DNA of 58,328 bases, from assembly GCF_900170035.1 (NCBI RefSeq), contig NZ_LT828554.1:26016-84343 (forward strand), in the 5' to 3' direction. A program made the position numbers and the translations under genes. How positions within the stretch are numbered: position 1 is the first letter of the stretch; each line of letters starts with the position of its first letter. Of the stretch, positions 29,161 through 36,510 are shown in pieces. Source of the stretch: Desulfamplus magnetovallimortis (GTDB lineage Bacteria > Desulfobacterota > Desulfobacteria > Desulfobacterales > Desulfobacteraceae). The notes below the pieces were generated by a model that searched no databases, was not told the origin of the DNA, and was given only the letters and a program-made list of their open reading frames with translations.

Positions 29161-29541
29161 GTGAAAAATTCAATTGCCATGAAAGAAAAATTCATTAAAG
29201 AGATGGAACTTGATAATCGACAGAGTGTAAAGATTTTTGATATATCAAGAAAAATAAGTGTGGATGCATACCTTGTTGCAATGGTTGCTCGTATTAATAT
29301 TGCAATTGATAATGAGCTGTTTACAGAAGAACAGTTACAAAATATTTCTTTTGATGATATTATAAATAAACTTGGCAGTCATGTTCAGTTTGAATATAAA
29401 AAAGAGCGTAATTTTATCATGGCAAAAGATAAGGACGCTGTTTTTCAGGATCTTGTGGACACATTTACCGATAATATGATCGAATATCTGTCCAAGGACT
29501 CTTTTCCTGTAAAATTCATTTTAAAAAAATATGCTGAATGA
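29161..29541 (+). CDS. Hypothetical protein, 126 residues, GTG start
   Basis: Not recognised. Starts with GTG at 29161, preceded by AAAGGAATGAAGGAATAAA (GAAGGA ends 5 nt before). An in-frame ATG lies six codons on and is an alternative. The product is charged and mainly helical, with a central IDNELFTEEQLQNISFDDII stretch and no membrane segment. The preceding 288 bp carry no other gene. Confidence 0.65.
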   Translation: MKNSIAMKEKFIKEMELDNRQSVKIFDISRKISVDAYLVAMVARINIAIDNELFTEEQLQNISFDDIINKLGSHVQFEYKKERNFIMAKDKDAVFQDLVDTFTDNMIEYLSKDSFPVKFILKKYAE

Positions 29542-29564
29542 AAAAAAGATTTAAGCAAACATAA

Positions 29565-29722
29565 TAAACGATCATGGCGGCATTCAGCCACCCCCGAATA
29601 TGGAAATTTGTATCCATTTCCACGGTAAAAAGGTTGTCCCCCTGAACTTAGTGTCACTCGGGTGGACTTTTTTCATAATTACCTGCTTTTGCAGGATAAA
29701 CATTGTAATTTATATACCATTA
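29565..29722. repeat. Family C copy and partial family D copy
   Basis: Family C from about 29565 to 29632 (CATGGCGGCATTCAGCCACCCCCGAA..TATCCATTTCCACGGTAAAA). A partial reverse family D unit follows at 29684-29722 (TTACCTGCTTTTGCAGGATAAACATTG). Together these fill the gap before the transglycosylase. Confidence 0.55.
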
Positions 29723-29756
29723 AATTAGAAAACTCAAACAGGTGAAGGTTGAAAAA

Positions 29757-30338
29757 ATGTTAAATTTAATAAATGTCATTATTTTATTGATCTTTTTGAC
29801 GCCATCATTTGCTCTGGCTGAAATTTACTCCTATACTGATAAAAATGGTGTTCGACATTTTACCAATGTTCCCACAAGCTCAAACTTCAAATTATATATG
29901 AAGGAGGGCAAAAGAAGAAGATCCGGCAGATCGTACAAGGCTGTTGATCACTCAACATATGATGCCATAATACACAGGGCATCCCGAAAATATGGTCTTG
30001 ATACTGCTCTAATAAAGGCTATCATATACGCAGAGTCATCATTTAATGCAAGGGCGGTCTCCCCAAAGGGTGCCAAAGGTCTTATGCAGATAATGCCGCA
30101 GAACTACAGTAGCCTTAACATTTCAGACCCTTTTAATCCTTTCCAGAATATAATGGGAGGAAGCAAGTATTTAAGACAAATGTTGCAAAATTACAAAGGT
30201 CGTGTAAAACTTGCCCTTGCAGCCTATAATGCAGGTCCCTATGCAGTTGAAAAATACAGGGGAATCCCGCCCTATGAAGAGACCCAAAATTATGTAATAA
30301 AAGTAATGGATCTCTATCGCCAGTATAAAAATATGTAA
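29757..30338 (+). CDS. Periplasmic lytic transglycosylase (DUF4124 + SLT)
   Basis: The frame is open from a GTG at 29742, but the ATG at 29757 begins a clean signal peptide (MLNLINVIILLIFLTPSFALA) and is preferred. Next comes a DUF4124 segment (EIYSYTDKNGVRHFTNVP). An SLT domain of goose-lysozyme-like type follows: ALIKAIIYAESSFNARAVSPKGAKGLMQIMP with the catalytic Glu in YAESSF, then NPFQNIMGGSKYLRQ and LALAAYNAGPYAVEKYRGIPPYEETQNYV. It cleaves peptidoglycan without water, leaving 1,6-anhydro-muramic ends, for wall remodelling or insertion of envelope machinery. Not linked to its neighbours. Confidence 0.93.
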   Translation: MLNLINVIILLIFLTPSFALAEIYSYTDKNGVRHFTNVPTSSNFKLYMKEGKRRRSGRSYKAVDHSTYDAIIHRASRKYGLDTALIKAIIYAESSFNARAVSPKGAKGLMQIMPQNYSSLNISDPFNPFQNIMGGSKYLRQMLQNYKGRVKLALAAYNAGPYAVEKYRGIPPYEETQNYVIKVMDLYRQYKNM

Positions 30339-30340
30339 TT

Positions 30341-30471
30341 TTGGCATCCTTCATATCAGATTAAAGTACTTTACACTTCTCGTCTGGAGTAGAGACGCAA
30401 TGCATTCCGTCTCTACCGTTGGGTTATTTTGCCATTGAAAAAGTGTAAACCGGCAAATTAAGGATGCCAAA
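30341..30471. mobile_element. MITE family B, copy 3
   Basis: TTGGCATCCTTCATATCAGA...CTTTACACTTCTC at the left and AAAAAGTGTAAACCGGCAAATTAAGGATGCCAA at the right, with short GGTAGAGACGGAATGCATTG-type inner complementarity. Its right end supplies an AAGGA 9 nt before the next ATG. Confidence 0.7.
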
Positions 30472-30473
30472 TA

Positions 30474-30704
30474 ATGATTGATACTGCAAAAAAAATTAAA
30501 ATAGCTCCCGAAGATTATCTTGAGTTTGAAAAAAACTCAGAATTTAAGCATGAGTATTTAGATGGAGAGCTGTTTGCCATGGTAAGGGCAAGTAAAAATC
30601 ATAACTGGATTAATTCAAATATTGTCAGGGAATTGGGTAACCATCTTAAAGAAACCTCATGTATGGTCTTTGCAAGTGATATGAGGGTTAAGGCTGTTAC
30701 GCAG
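30474..30704 (+). pseudogene. Uma2-family (DUF820) nuclease, N-terminal remnant
   Basis: The start resembles Uma2 proteins: APEDYLEFEKNSEFKHEYLDGELFAM, then HNWINSNIVRELGNHLKETSCMVFASDMRVKAV. A full protein is about 190 residues and should continue with a PDxxV motif. Here similarity stops at about residue 76, exactly where the convergent dtxR gene ends. The frame stays open by chance to 30800. It is a truncated, probably inactive remnant. The ribosome site comes from the adjoining MITE. Confidence 0.65.
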
Positions 30705-31218
30705 AGTCGCTTCTCTTCTCCATATGACGATTTTCGCACTCCTTTATACATGCAAAACAGCCACTCCAATCCTTTTCCCCAGCGATACAGAAATTTTTGA
30801 AAGAGTCAATCCACTCCTTTCCTGTTCTGGGACATTTATCTATAAATTCAATAAATCGGGTCAGTTTTTCAAGAGAGTCCCGATCAACACTGTGTTCCAT
30901 CTTACAGGCCATCACATCTGCCTTTTCAGAATCAATCTGAACCACCCTTGTAAAAAAATCCTTTAATAAAGCATGCCTTTTTGTGATCTCCCTTGCAATG
31001 TTTTTGCCCTCTGGTGTGAGGGTTATATAACCGTATGGCTCATAATTTATAAGCTCTTTTTCAGCAAGATTTTTCAGCATGCTTGTTACAGAACCTCTCT
31101 GAATACCCATGTTTGCGGCAATATCCCTGGATCTTGCAACATGGTTTGCCTCCTCAAGCATCAGGATTGTTTCAAGGTAATCTTCAAGGCTTTCCGTTAA
31201 ATCAACTCTCTTATGCAT
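30697..31218 (-). CDS. DtxR/MntR-family metal-dependent repressor
   Basis: About 173 residues from the ATG at 31218. The frame is open to ATG 31254, but AAAGGTG at 31230-31224 favours 31221 or 31218. The N-terminal winged helix (SLEDYLETILMLEE...SRDIAANMGIQRGSVTSMLKNLAEKELINYEPYGYITLTPEG) and the dimerisation/metal domain (ALLKDFFTRVVQIDSEKADVMACKMEHSVD) are classic DtxR. The C-terminus holds Cys residues (CFACIKECE) not typical of E. coli MntR. Divergent from feoA-feoB with a palindrome over the feo promoter, so it most likely represses iron uptake when Fe(II) is plentiful. Confidence 0.9.
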   Translation of the reverse strand: MHKRVDLTESLEDYLETILMLEEANHVARSRDIAANMGIQRGSVTSMLKNLAEKELINYEPYGYITLTPEGKNIAREITKRHALLKDFFTRVVQIDSEKADVMACKMEHSVDRDSLEKLTRFIEFIDKCPRTGKEWIDSFKNFCIAGEKDWSGCFACIKECENRHMEKRSDSA

Positions 31219-31347
31219 CATTTCACCTTTTGTTTTTTTATTCATACTATACAACTACAGTATGCTGGTTTTTGAGTCAAGACAGCATTGTTTGGACTCC
31301 ATTTCTCTTTTCAGCCATTATTGAAGGGTTTCTATGAAAAATAGTTG

Positions 31348-31383
31348 TTGACATGATATAAAGTTTGGTATATCAAACTTTAT
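31348..31383 (+). promoter_or_regulatory. feo promoter with palindromic operator
   Basis: TTGACA (31348-31353) followed 17 bp later by TATCAA is a plausible -35/-10 pair. Overlapping it is a perfect inverted repeat ATAAAGTTTG-GTATAT-CAAACTTTAT (arms 31358-31367 and 31374-31383). Position and symmetry suit a DtxR-family operator blocking RNA polymerase. A weaker CATACT-N10-AGTATG pair (31243-31264) lies before dtxR itself. Confidence 0.7.
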
Positions 31384-31435
31384 CTTTTCTGAATTAAAAA
31401 GTGACTGTGGAAAAATAAAAACTGGAGAGAGAAAC

Positions 31436-31672
31436 ATGAAATGTATGTCATTGCGTTGTATGAGGAAGAATCAGCGGGGCGTTATCAAGGCAATAAGAGC
31501 CAACGGTGAGATGGGCAGGCGTCTTCGGGACATGGGGCTTGTTCCTGGTGCACCACTTTCGATTAAGGGACGGGCACCTCTTTATGATCCTGTGGCCCTC
31601 CGAATCATGGGATTTACATTGACCTTAAGAAACAATGAAGCAGATCACATAGAGATGGAGGTGGAAGATTAG
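31436..31672 (+). CDS. feoA: Ferrous iron transport protein A
   Basis: 78 residues, SH3-like FeoA fold: RGVIKAIRANGEMGRRLRDMGLVPGAPLSIKGRAPLYDPVALRIMGFTLTLRNNEADHI spans nearly the whole chain (quoted in parts: GEMGRRLRDMGLVPG is the hallmark). It works with the FeoB GTPase at the inner membrane. GAGAGAG precedes the ATG; the stop is 3 bp before feoB. Confidence 0.93.
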   Translation: MKCMSLRCMRKNQRGVIKAIRANGEMGRRLRDMGLVPGAPLSIKGRAPLYDPVALRIMGFTLTLRNNEADHIEMEVED

Positions 31673-31675
31673 AAT

Positions 31676-33964
31676 ATGATATCTTCAACCATAGCTCTTG
31701 CCGGTAATCCCAATTCCGGAAAAACAACTCTTTTCAATGCCCTTACAGGTGCAAGGCAGCAAGTTGGAAATTATCCTGGCGTTACTGTTGAAAAAAAGCA
31801 GGGAACTTTCAGTTTAAATGGTCGGGAATTTAATGTAATTGATCTTCCCGGAACATATTCTCTTTCTGCATATTCCCTTGAAGAGATGGTGGCAAGGGAC
31901 TACCTTGCCCTTGAAAAACCTGACATGGTTGTCAATATCGTGGATGCCTCAAATCTTGAAAGAAACCTATATCTCTCCCTGCAATTTATGGAGATGGGAC
32001 TTCCTGTCTGCATAGCACTTAATATGATGGATGTGGCAGATAAACGGGGCATATCAATTGATATTGAAAAACTCTCATCACTTCTTGGTGTACCGGTTGT
32101 GCCCATAGTTGCCAGGAACGGTAAAAATGGAGTAAAGGCACTGCTTGAATCATTTTCTGGCGCTTCTCCACAATTGCCTCCGGTAAGTGACCGGAAACAG
32201 GGTGCAGATCTCCTGAATCCTCTTGTCTCAATTTCCTACGGCAATGATGTTGATGAAGCTCTAATGGAAATTGAAAAAATTGTTGTTGAAAACAGATTTT
32301 TAACAGACAGATATCCAGCCCGATGGATAGCATTGAAATTTCTTGAAAATGATGAACAGATCCTGAAACTTGCATTGGAATATGGTCATGGAACAGATAA
32401 TGGATGTCCATGCAGGGATTGTGAACATCGCATGCTTCCATGCGGAGTTGAGCAGAGAGAATCAGATCTGTGCAGACATCCTTTCTTTCAGAAAATTGAT
32501 CAAATTCTTTTCACTTTGACACAGCATCTTGAAGACACAATTGAAAGTGACCCTGAAGCTGTTATTGCAGATCACAGATATGGCTATATACGCTCCATTC
32601 TGAAACAGGGGGTAGTATCCCGTAATTACAATGAGGAGCGACTCCAGATATCTGACAGAATGGACATGATCCTGACTCACAGATTGATGGGACCTGTTAT
32701 TATGGGGTTTATAATCTATGCCCTCTATTATTTTACATTTAACTACAGCGAAAGACCTGTTGCCTGGCTTGATTTTCTGTTTGGCTGGCTTGGTGGCACT
32801 GTTGACACTCTTTTGCCCGATGGACAATTGAAATCACTTGTTATATCAGGTGTAATTGATGGTGTGGGCGGGGTGCTCGGCTTTGTTCCTCTTATCATGT
32901 ATATGTTTTTCTTTATCTCCATTCTTGAGGATTCAGGATATCTTGCAAGGGTAGCTTTTATGCTGGACAGGGTCTTCAGGGTTTTTGGCCTTCATGGCAG
33001 TTCTGTGATGCCTTTTATCCTGTCAGGCGGCATTGCCGGAGGGTGTGCAGTACCAGGTATCATGGCCACAAGAACCCTGAAATCGCCAAGGGAACGCATG
33101 GCAACCCTTCTTACTGTGCCTTTCATGAATTGTGGTGCAAAATTGCCGGTGTTCATGCTTTTGATTGCGGCATTTTTTGAAGCACACAGGGCTTTTTTTA
33201 TGTTTATGGTAACTTTTATATCCTGGCTTGGTGCTCTTCTTGTGGCAAAGTTTTTTCGTGCAACAATTGTCCGTGGAGAATCAACTCCCTTTATCATGGA
33301 ACTGCCTCCATACCGTCTTCCAACAGTCAGAGGTGTACTTATCCATACCTTTGAGAGAACATGGCAATATATAAAAAAGGCAGGTACTGTGATACTTGGA
33401 ATATCAGTGCTTTTGTGGGCAATGATGACATTTCCCGGGCTTCCTGATGAGAAAGCTGACATGTTTGAAAATCAGAAAAGGGAAATTATTGAATCATCAC
33501 CTGATGAAGATTCTCTATTTTTTGCCCTGGATACACTGGAGAAAAGTCGGGCACAGGCGATCTTACAACACTCATTTGCCGGCAGGGCAGGGAAGGCAAT
33601 GGAGAGTGTATCAGAATATGCAGGATTTGACTGGCGCATAAACATTGCCCTTGTTGGCGGTTTTGCAGCAAAGGAGGTAATTGTATCTACCCTCGGAACA
33701 GCCTGTTCACTTGGTGAAACAGATGCTGAAGAACCGGAGTCACTTGCCAAGAAACTATCTGAAACTCCGGGTTGGCGACCATTAACGGCTATCTCCCTGA
33801 TGATATTTACAATGTTTTATGCCCCGTGCTTTGTCTCTGTAGTTTGTCTTTCCAAGGAAGCTGGCTCCTGGAAATGGGGAGTTTTTACGGTTGTATTTAA
33901 TACTCTTTTTGCTTTTATGCTTGCAGTGTTAATTTATCAGGCAGGGAGTATGATGGGGTTTTAG
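31676..33964 (+). CDS. feoB: Ferrous iron transporter B
   Basis: 762 residues. The cytoplasmic G domain has GNPNSGKTT (P-loop), DLPGTYSLS (G3), NMMD (G4) and a switch region VGNYPGVTVEKK. A guanine-dissociation-inhibitor-like helical domain follows. The membrane part has two Gate-type repeats with conserved GGIAGGCAVPGIMATR and PFMNCGAKLPVF, and a C-terminal APCFVSVVCLSKE. It imports Fe(II) driven by NTP hydrolysis. Odd point: a Cys-rich stretch at about 244-266 (Cys 244, 246, 249, 256, 266) in the cytoplasmic linker. A 194-bp near-identical copy of the part at 31831-32025 occurs at 57975-58168. Operon with feoA. Confidence 0.96.
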   Translation: MISSTIALAGNPNSGKTTLFNALTGARQQVGNYPGVTVEKKQGTFSLNGREFNVIDLPGTYSLSAYSLEEMVARDYLALEKPDMVVNIVDASNLERNLYLSLQFMEMGLPVCIALNMMDVADKRGISIDIEKLSSLLGVPVVPIVARNGKNGVKALLESFSGASPQLPPVSDRKQGADLLNPLVSISYGNDVDEALMEIEKIVVENRFLTDRYPARWIALKFLENDEQILKLALEYGHGTDNGCPCRDCEHRMLPCGVEQRESDLCRHPFFQKIDQILFTLTQHLEDTIESDPEAVIADHRYGYIRSILKQGVVSRNYNEERLQISDRMDMILTHRLMGPVIMGFIIYALYYFTFNYSERPVAWLDFLFGWLGGTVDTLLPDGQLKSLVISGVIDGVGGVLGFVPLIMYMFFFISILEDSGYLARVAFMLDRVFRVFGLHGSSVMPFILSGGIAGGCAVPGIMATRTLKSPRERMATLLTVPFMNCGAKLPVFMLLIAAFFEAHRAFFMFMVTFISWLGALLVAKFFRATIVRGESTPFIMELPPYRLPTVRGVLIHTFERTWQYIKKAGTVILGISVLLWAMMTFPGLPDEKADMFENQKREIIESSPDEDSLFFALDTLEKSRAQAILQHSFAGRAGKAMESVSEYAGFDWRINIALVGGFAAKEVIVSTLGTACSLGETDAEEPESLAKKLSETPGWRPLTAISLMIFTMFYAPCFVSVVCLSKEAGSWKWGVFTVVFNTLFAFMLAVLIYQAGSMMGF

Positions 33965-33971
33965 ATTTTAT

Positions 33972-34042
33972 GTAAACGGGCATGATTGATTACGTATCAA
34001 TCACCCCCAAATATAAAAATGATAGTCATTTTCACGGTAAAA
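33972..34042. repeat. Family C repeat after feoB
   Basis: GTAAACGGGCATGATTGATT...ATCACCCCCAAATATAAA...TTTTCACGGTAAAAT, nearly identical to the copy at 19635-19705 and to the reverse copy nested at 26885-26950. The rest of the gap to 34318 has a hairpin (AGTCATAAGTTCTT/AAGAAAACTTATGACT) and no gene. Confidence 0.6.
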
Positions 34043-34318
34043 TACTCATCAGTCATAAGTTCTTCCAATGATCACTAAATATAGTACTTTCAAGCAATTA
34101 AAAAACACAATATATGGTGACGGATTTGAGAATTTACGACTCTTGAGTAATATATTATGTGTGGTGTTAACTTAAGAAAACTTATGACTTACGAGCTAAG
34201 GAATTGATTTTGAATAACTTGCCCATTCACCTATCCCCCAGCCACATCCTACAGACTTGAGAGGGGGAGTTTTGGTAAGTTAAGTAAACAGAATTAATAA
34301 GTTACAGGAGTGAAAAAA

Positions 34319-34495
34319 ATGTTTGACTCAATTTTTGTTGTTATAATTATTGGTGCAGCAGTTATCCACTGCACCATCTATCTTAAAAAGGTGTTTTCAG
34401 GTGAAAAGCAGTCCGGTTGTAATTCACTTGAGTGCCGAAATTGTAGTTGCAGCTCCGGCATTATTGATTCTGTTACCAATATCCAAAATCGGTGA
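34319..34495 (+). CDS. FeoB-associated Cys-rich membrane protein
   Basis: 58 residues from the ATG at 34319. A GTG at 34310 is in frame but touches the AGGAG ribosome site, whereas the ATG has 8-nt spacing. One TM segment (IFVVIIIGAAVIHCTIYL) is followed by a Cys-rich tail (CNSLECRNCSC), as in the small FeoB-associated family (PF12669). It probably assists FeoB, perhaps by binding iron. Its last codons overlap the end of a convergent remnant gene, so the natural C-terminus may have been altered. Confidence 0.75.
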   Translation: MFDSIFVVIIIGAAVIHCTIYLKKVFSGEKQSGCNSLECRNCSCSSGIIDSVTNIQNR

Positions 34496-34804
34496 TGTTG
34501 AACAAAAAGGTCTCAAATCCTTGTATAAAGCTGAGTTTTGTCCATATATTGGTGCTTGCTGTTTTAAAAAAGCCTGCAAAATCAGAAGCGGCCATAAGCT
34601 CAAGTTCCCCAAGCCTGAACTGCTCATCCCCTCCGTGGTCAATCATGAAAACTACAAGGTTTTCAGCTCTTTTTGCCCATGATTCAAGAGCGTATTTGAT
34701 GTTTATTACAGAAGGTTCTCCATCAACATCATCGGCAAGGGAGTTTCCGTCAAGATCAAGATCCATGTCCCAAGATAGAAAATAGATATTCTCCTTTGTA
34801 AATC
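34473..34804 (-). pseudogene. Remnant of a C13-like (caspase-fold) peptidase gene, cut by a MITE
   Basis: Reads NIYFLSWDMDLDLDGNSLAD, then YALESWAKRAENLVVFMIDHGGDEQF, which resembles the His-containing region of legumain/caspase-fold (C13) peptidases. Upstream the frame stops at the left edge of the MITE at 34805; downstream it jumps directly to a tail IWTKLSFIQGFETFLFNITDFG. The tail resembles the C-terminal modules of the cohesin protein at 12973-14073. The catalytic Cys part is missing. It is therefore a doubly truncated remnant. Confidence 0.55.
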
Positions 34805-35083
34805 CTCAAAATCGACACCTTATTGCTTTTTGAGCAGTTATTGAGTTTGTCTGAATCAGGATAACCAGGATGAAAAGGATGCTCAGGATAAATAATCCTG
34901 CCTTATCTTCTCAAAATCGACATCTTATTGCTTTTTCAGAAGTTATTGCAGTTGTCTGAACCAGGATAACCAGGATGGATAGGATGCTCAGGATAGATAA
35001 TCCTGCCTTATCTTGTTAATCTTGGACATCCTGATTCAGACAATGTTGACAAGGCTCAAAAGATCATAGGTGTTGGCTTTGAG
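34805..35083 (+). mobile_element. Two MITE family A copies in tandem (first truncated)
   Basis: The copy at 34805-34907 stops at CCTGCCTTATC and is followed at once by a full copy, 34909-35083, starting TCTCAAAATCGACATCTTAT and ending GGTGTTGGCTTTGAG-TA. Both are in the same orientation. They mark the left boundary of the G+C-rich island. Confidence 0.75.
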
Positions 35084-35145
35084 TAAATCCCTGATAGAGA
35101 AGATTCCTGTAAGCCATATTTGCACATATCTGTGTCGCATCCCAC

Positions 35146-35593
35146 AGTGTAATCCTCATGGGCCACACCCGCTGGCGCACCCGGGGAAGTGAATCCAACA
35201 GCCGCAACAATCATCCGCTCCGGCATCATCATCGGCACCCATAACGGCACCATCTACAACGCGAACTATCTGTTCCGCAGGCTCGGTCTGCCGCGCTATG
35301 CCGAGGTGGACAGTGAGCTGCTTGTCCGGCTGGCCGACCGCTTCGCACCCGACGGAACCATCGACGGTCGTGGCTTCCGCAAGGCCCTGTGCCTGTGTCG
35401 CTGCCAAATGAACGCCGTGCTGCCCTCACGGCTCGATCCCGGGGCCATTACCGTCATCAAGGGGAACATTTATAAGCGAGTTCTGGTGGCGGTGGAGACC
35501 AACGACTTGATCCGGTCCGTTTGGTTGTACAATTACAATATCGGCCATAATACGGAGAGGATAGCCTCTGGACGCTGGTATCCATCAGAATAG
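35146..35593 (+). pseudogene. Remnant of a class II glutamine amidotransferase-like gene
   Basis: Two frames together give amidotransferase sequence. First frame (about 35152-35222): ILMGHTRWRTRGS...NNHPLR. Second frame (from about 35208): GIIIGTHNGTIYNANYLFRR, then AEVDSELLVRLADRF. These match the HTRWATHG and HNG/SEtDSE motifs of N-terminal nucleophile amidotransferases. The N-terminal nucleophile Cys is missing and the frame shifts near 35215. After about 35465 the sequence is unrelated. The region is clearly G+C-richer than the DNA to its left. Confidence 0.55.
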
Positions 35594-35755
35594 AATTAAA
35601 TCGGCTTAAATCGGCAAAGAACATTTGACTTCCGGCTTTCATCTCAGTATATTTGCAAGGTGAATTAAATTGGAAGTGTTGTCTTTACAACATTCCTTAA
35701 CTGCCTCTGTTGAGGTCATGACAAAAAGCAATAGCCCCCAAGAGGAGTATGAGAC

Positions 35756-35968
35756 ATGGCAGAAATAGATGATCGCTGGTTGTCAGTGGAAGAAATATGC
35801 AAATACCTTGGAATCGGTAAGGATACCGTCTATAAGTGGATCGATAAGCACGGAATGCCCGCTCATCGAATGGGCCGCCTGTGGAAATTCAAAAAAGATC
35901 AGGTAGATGCATGGGTTGAGGCTGGCGGCGCGGCTACTCATACCACCGATGAGAAACCGGACAAATAA
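35756..35968 (+). CDS. Excisionase/MerR-like helix-turn-helix protein
   Basis: 70 residues. DRWLSVEEICKYLGIGKDTVYKWIDKHGMPAHRMGRLWKFKKDQVDAWV is a full single-domain HTH_17 (AlpA/excisionase) fold (key parts: EEICKYLGIGKDTVYKWI and RLWKFKKDQVDAWV). AGAGGAG lies 6-11 nt upstream. It is the first gene of the island operon, 25 bp before brxF, so it is the likely regulator of the BREX locus rather than a phage excisionase. Confidence 0.85.
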   Translation: MAEIDDRWLSVEEICKYLGIGKDTVYKWIDKHGMPAHRMGRLWKFKKDQVDAWVEAGGAATHTTDEKPDK

Positions 35969-35993
35969 TGATGGCCGCAGATAGGAGCAACTA

Positions 35994-36500
35994 ATGGCAG
36001 AGCCAATAGAAAATAAAGTGACACGATCACTCAAATCAGCGGAAGAGCTGTACCACCGTCTTGTGTTGATAGTCGGTAAAGGTGGTTCAGGTAAAACTTC
36101 TGTTGTTCAAAATTTGGCAAAACTACATGGCGTCGAGCCTATCAATATCAATCTGTGCCTTTCAAAAGAGCTGCTTGAATTAACAGAAAAACAAAGGCAA
36201 TTGAAGTTGGCTGAGATTTTAGCACAGGCAGTAAACGGTAACGGGGACAAGGTTTTTCTGGATAACATTGATATCCTTTTTGATGTTGAGCTTAAGCAGG
36301 ACCCTTTGCGACTGCTGCAGGGACTATCCCGAAATTTAACCGTTGTAGCCTCTTGGAACGGCACCTTTGAAAAAGGCAAGCTGACCTATGCAGAGCCGGG
36401 CCACCGCGAATATAGAAGTTACGATTTAACAGACACTCTGGTTGTCAGCATGAGCGGCGAGGCAACAGTAGATTTTAAAGACACTTCGTGTCGTTTTTAA
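35994..36500 (+). CDS. brxF: BREX-3 small P-loop protein BrxF
   Basis: 168 residues. Walker [17 protein letters not shown] (about 26-41) and Walker [13 protein letters not shown] form a compact ATPase without extra domains. The position directly before a 1,248-residue BrxC-type ATPase is diagnostic of type 3 BREX (order brxF, brxC, pglXI, brxHII, pglZ, brxA). Ribosome site AGGAG 6 nt before the ATG. Specific role in defence unknown. Confidence 0.8.
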   Translation: MAEPIENKVTRSLKSAEELYHRLVLIVGKGGSGKTSVVQNLAKLHGVEPININLCLSKELLELTEKQRQLKLAEILAQAVNGNGDKVFLDNIDILFDVELKQDPLRLLQGLSRNLTVVASWNGTFEKGKLTYAEPGHREYRSYDLTDTLVVSMSGEATVDFKDTSCRF

Positions 36501-36510
36501 AAAGAGGATT

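Noticed and set aside
29161-29541. Antitoxin or toxin of a two-gene system
   Set aside because: No partner gene adjoins it and the sequence shows no known toxin or antitoxin motif.
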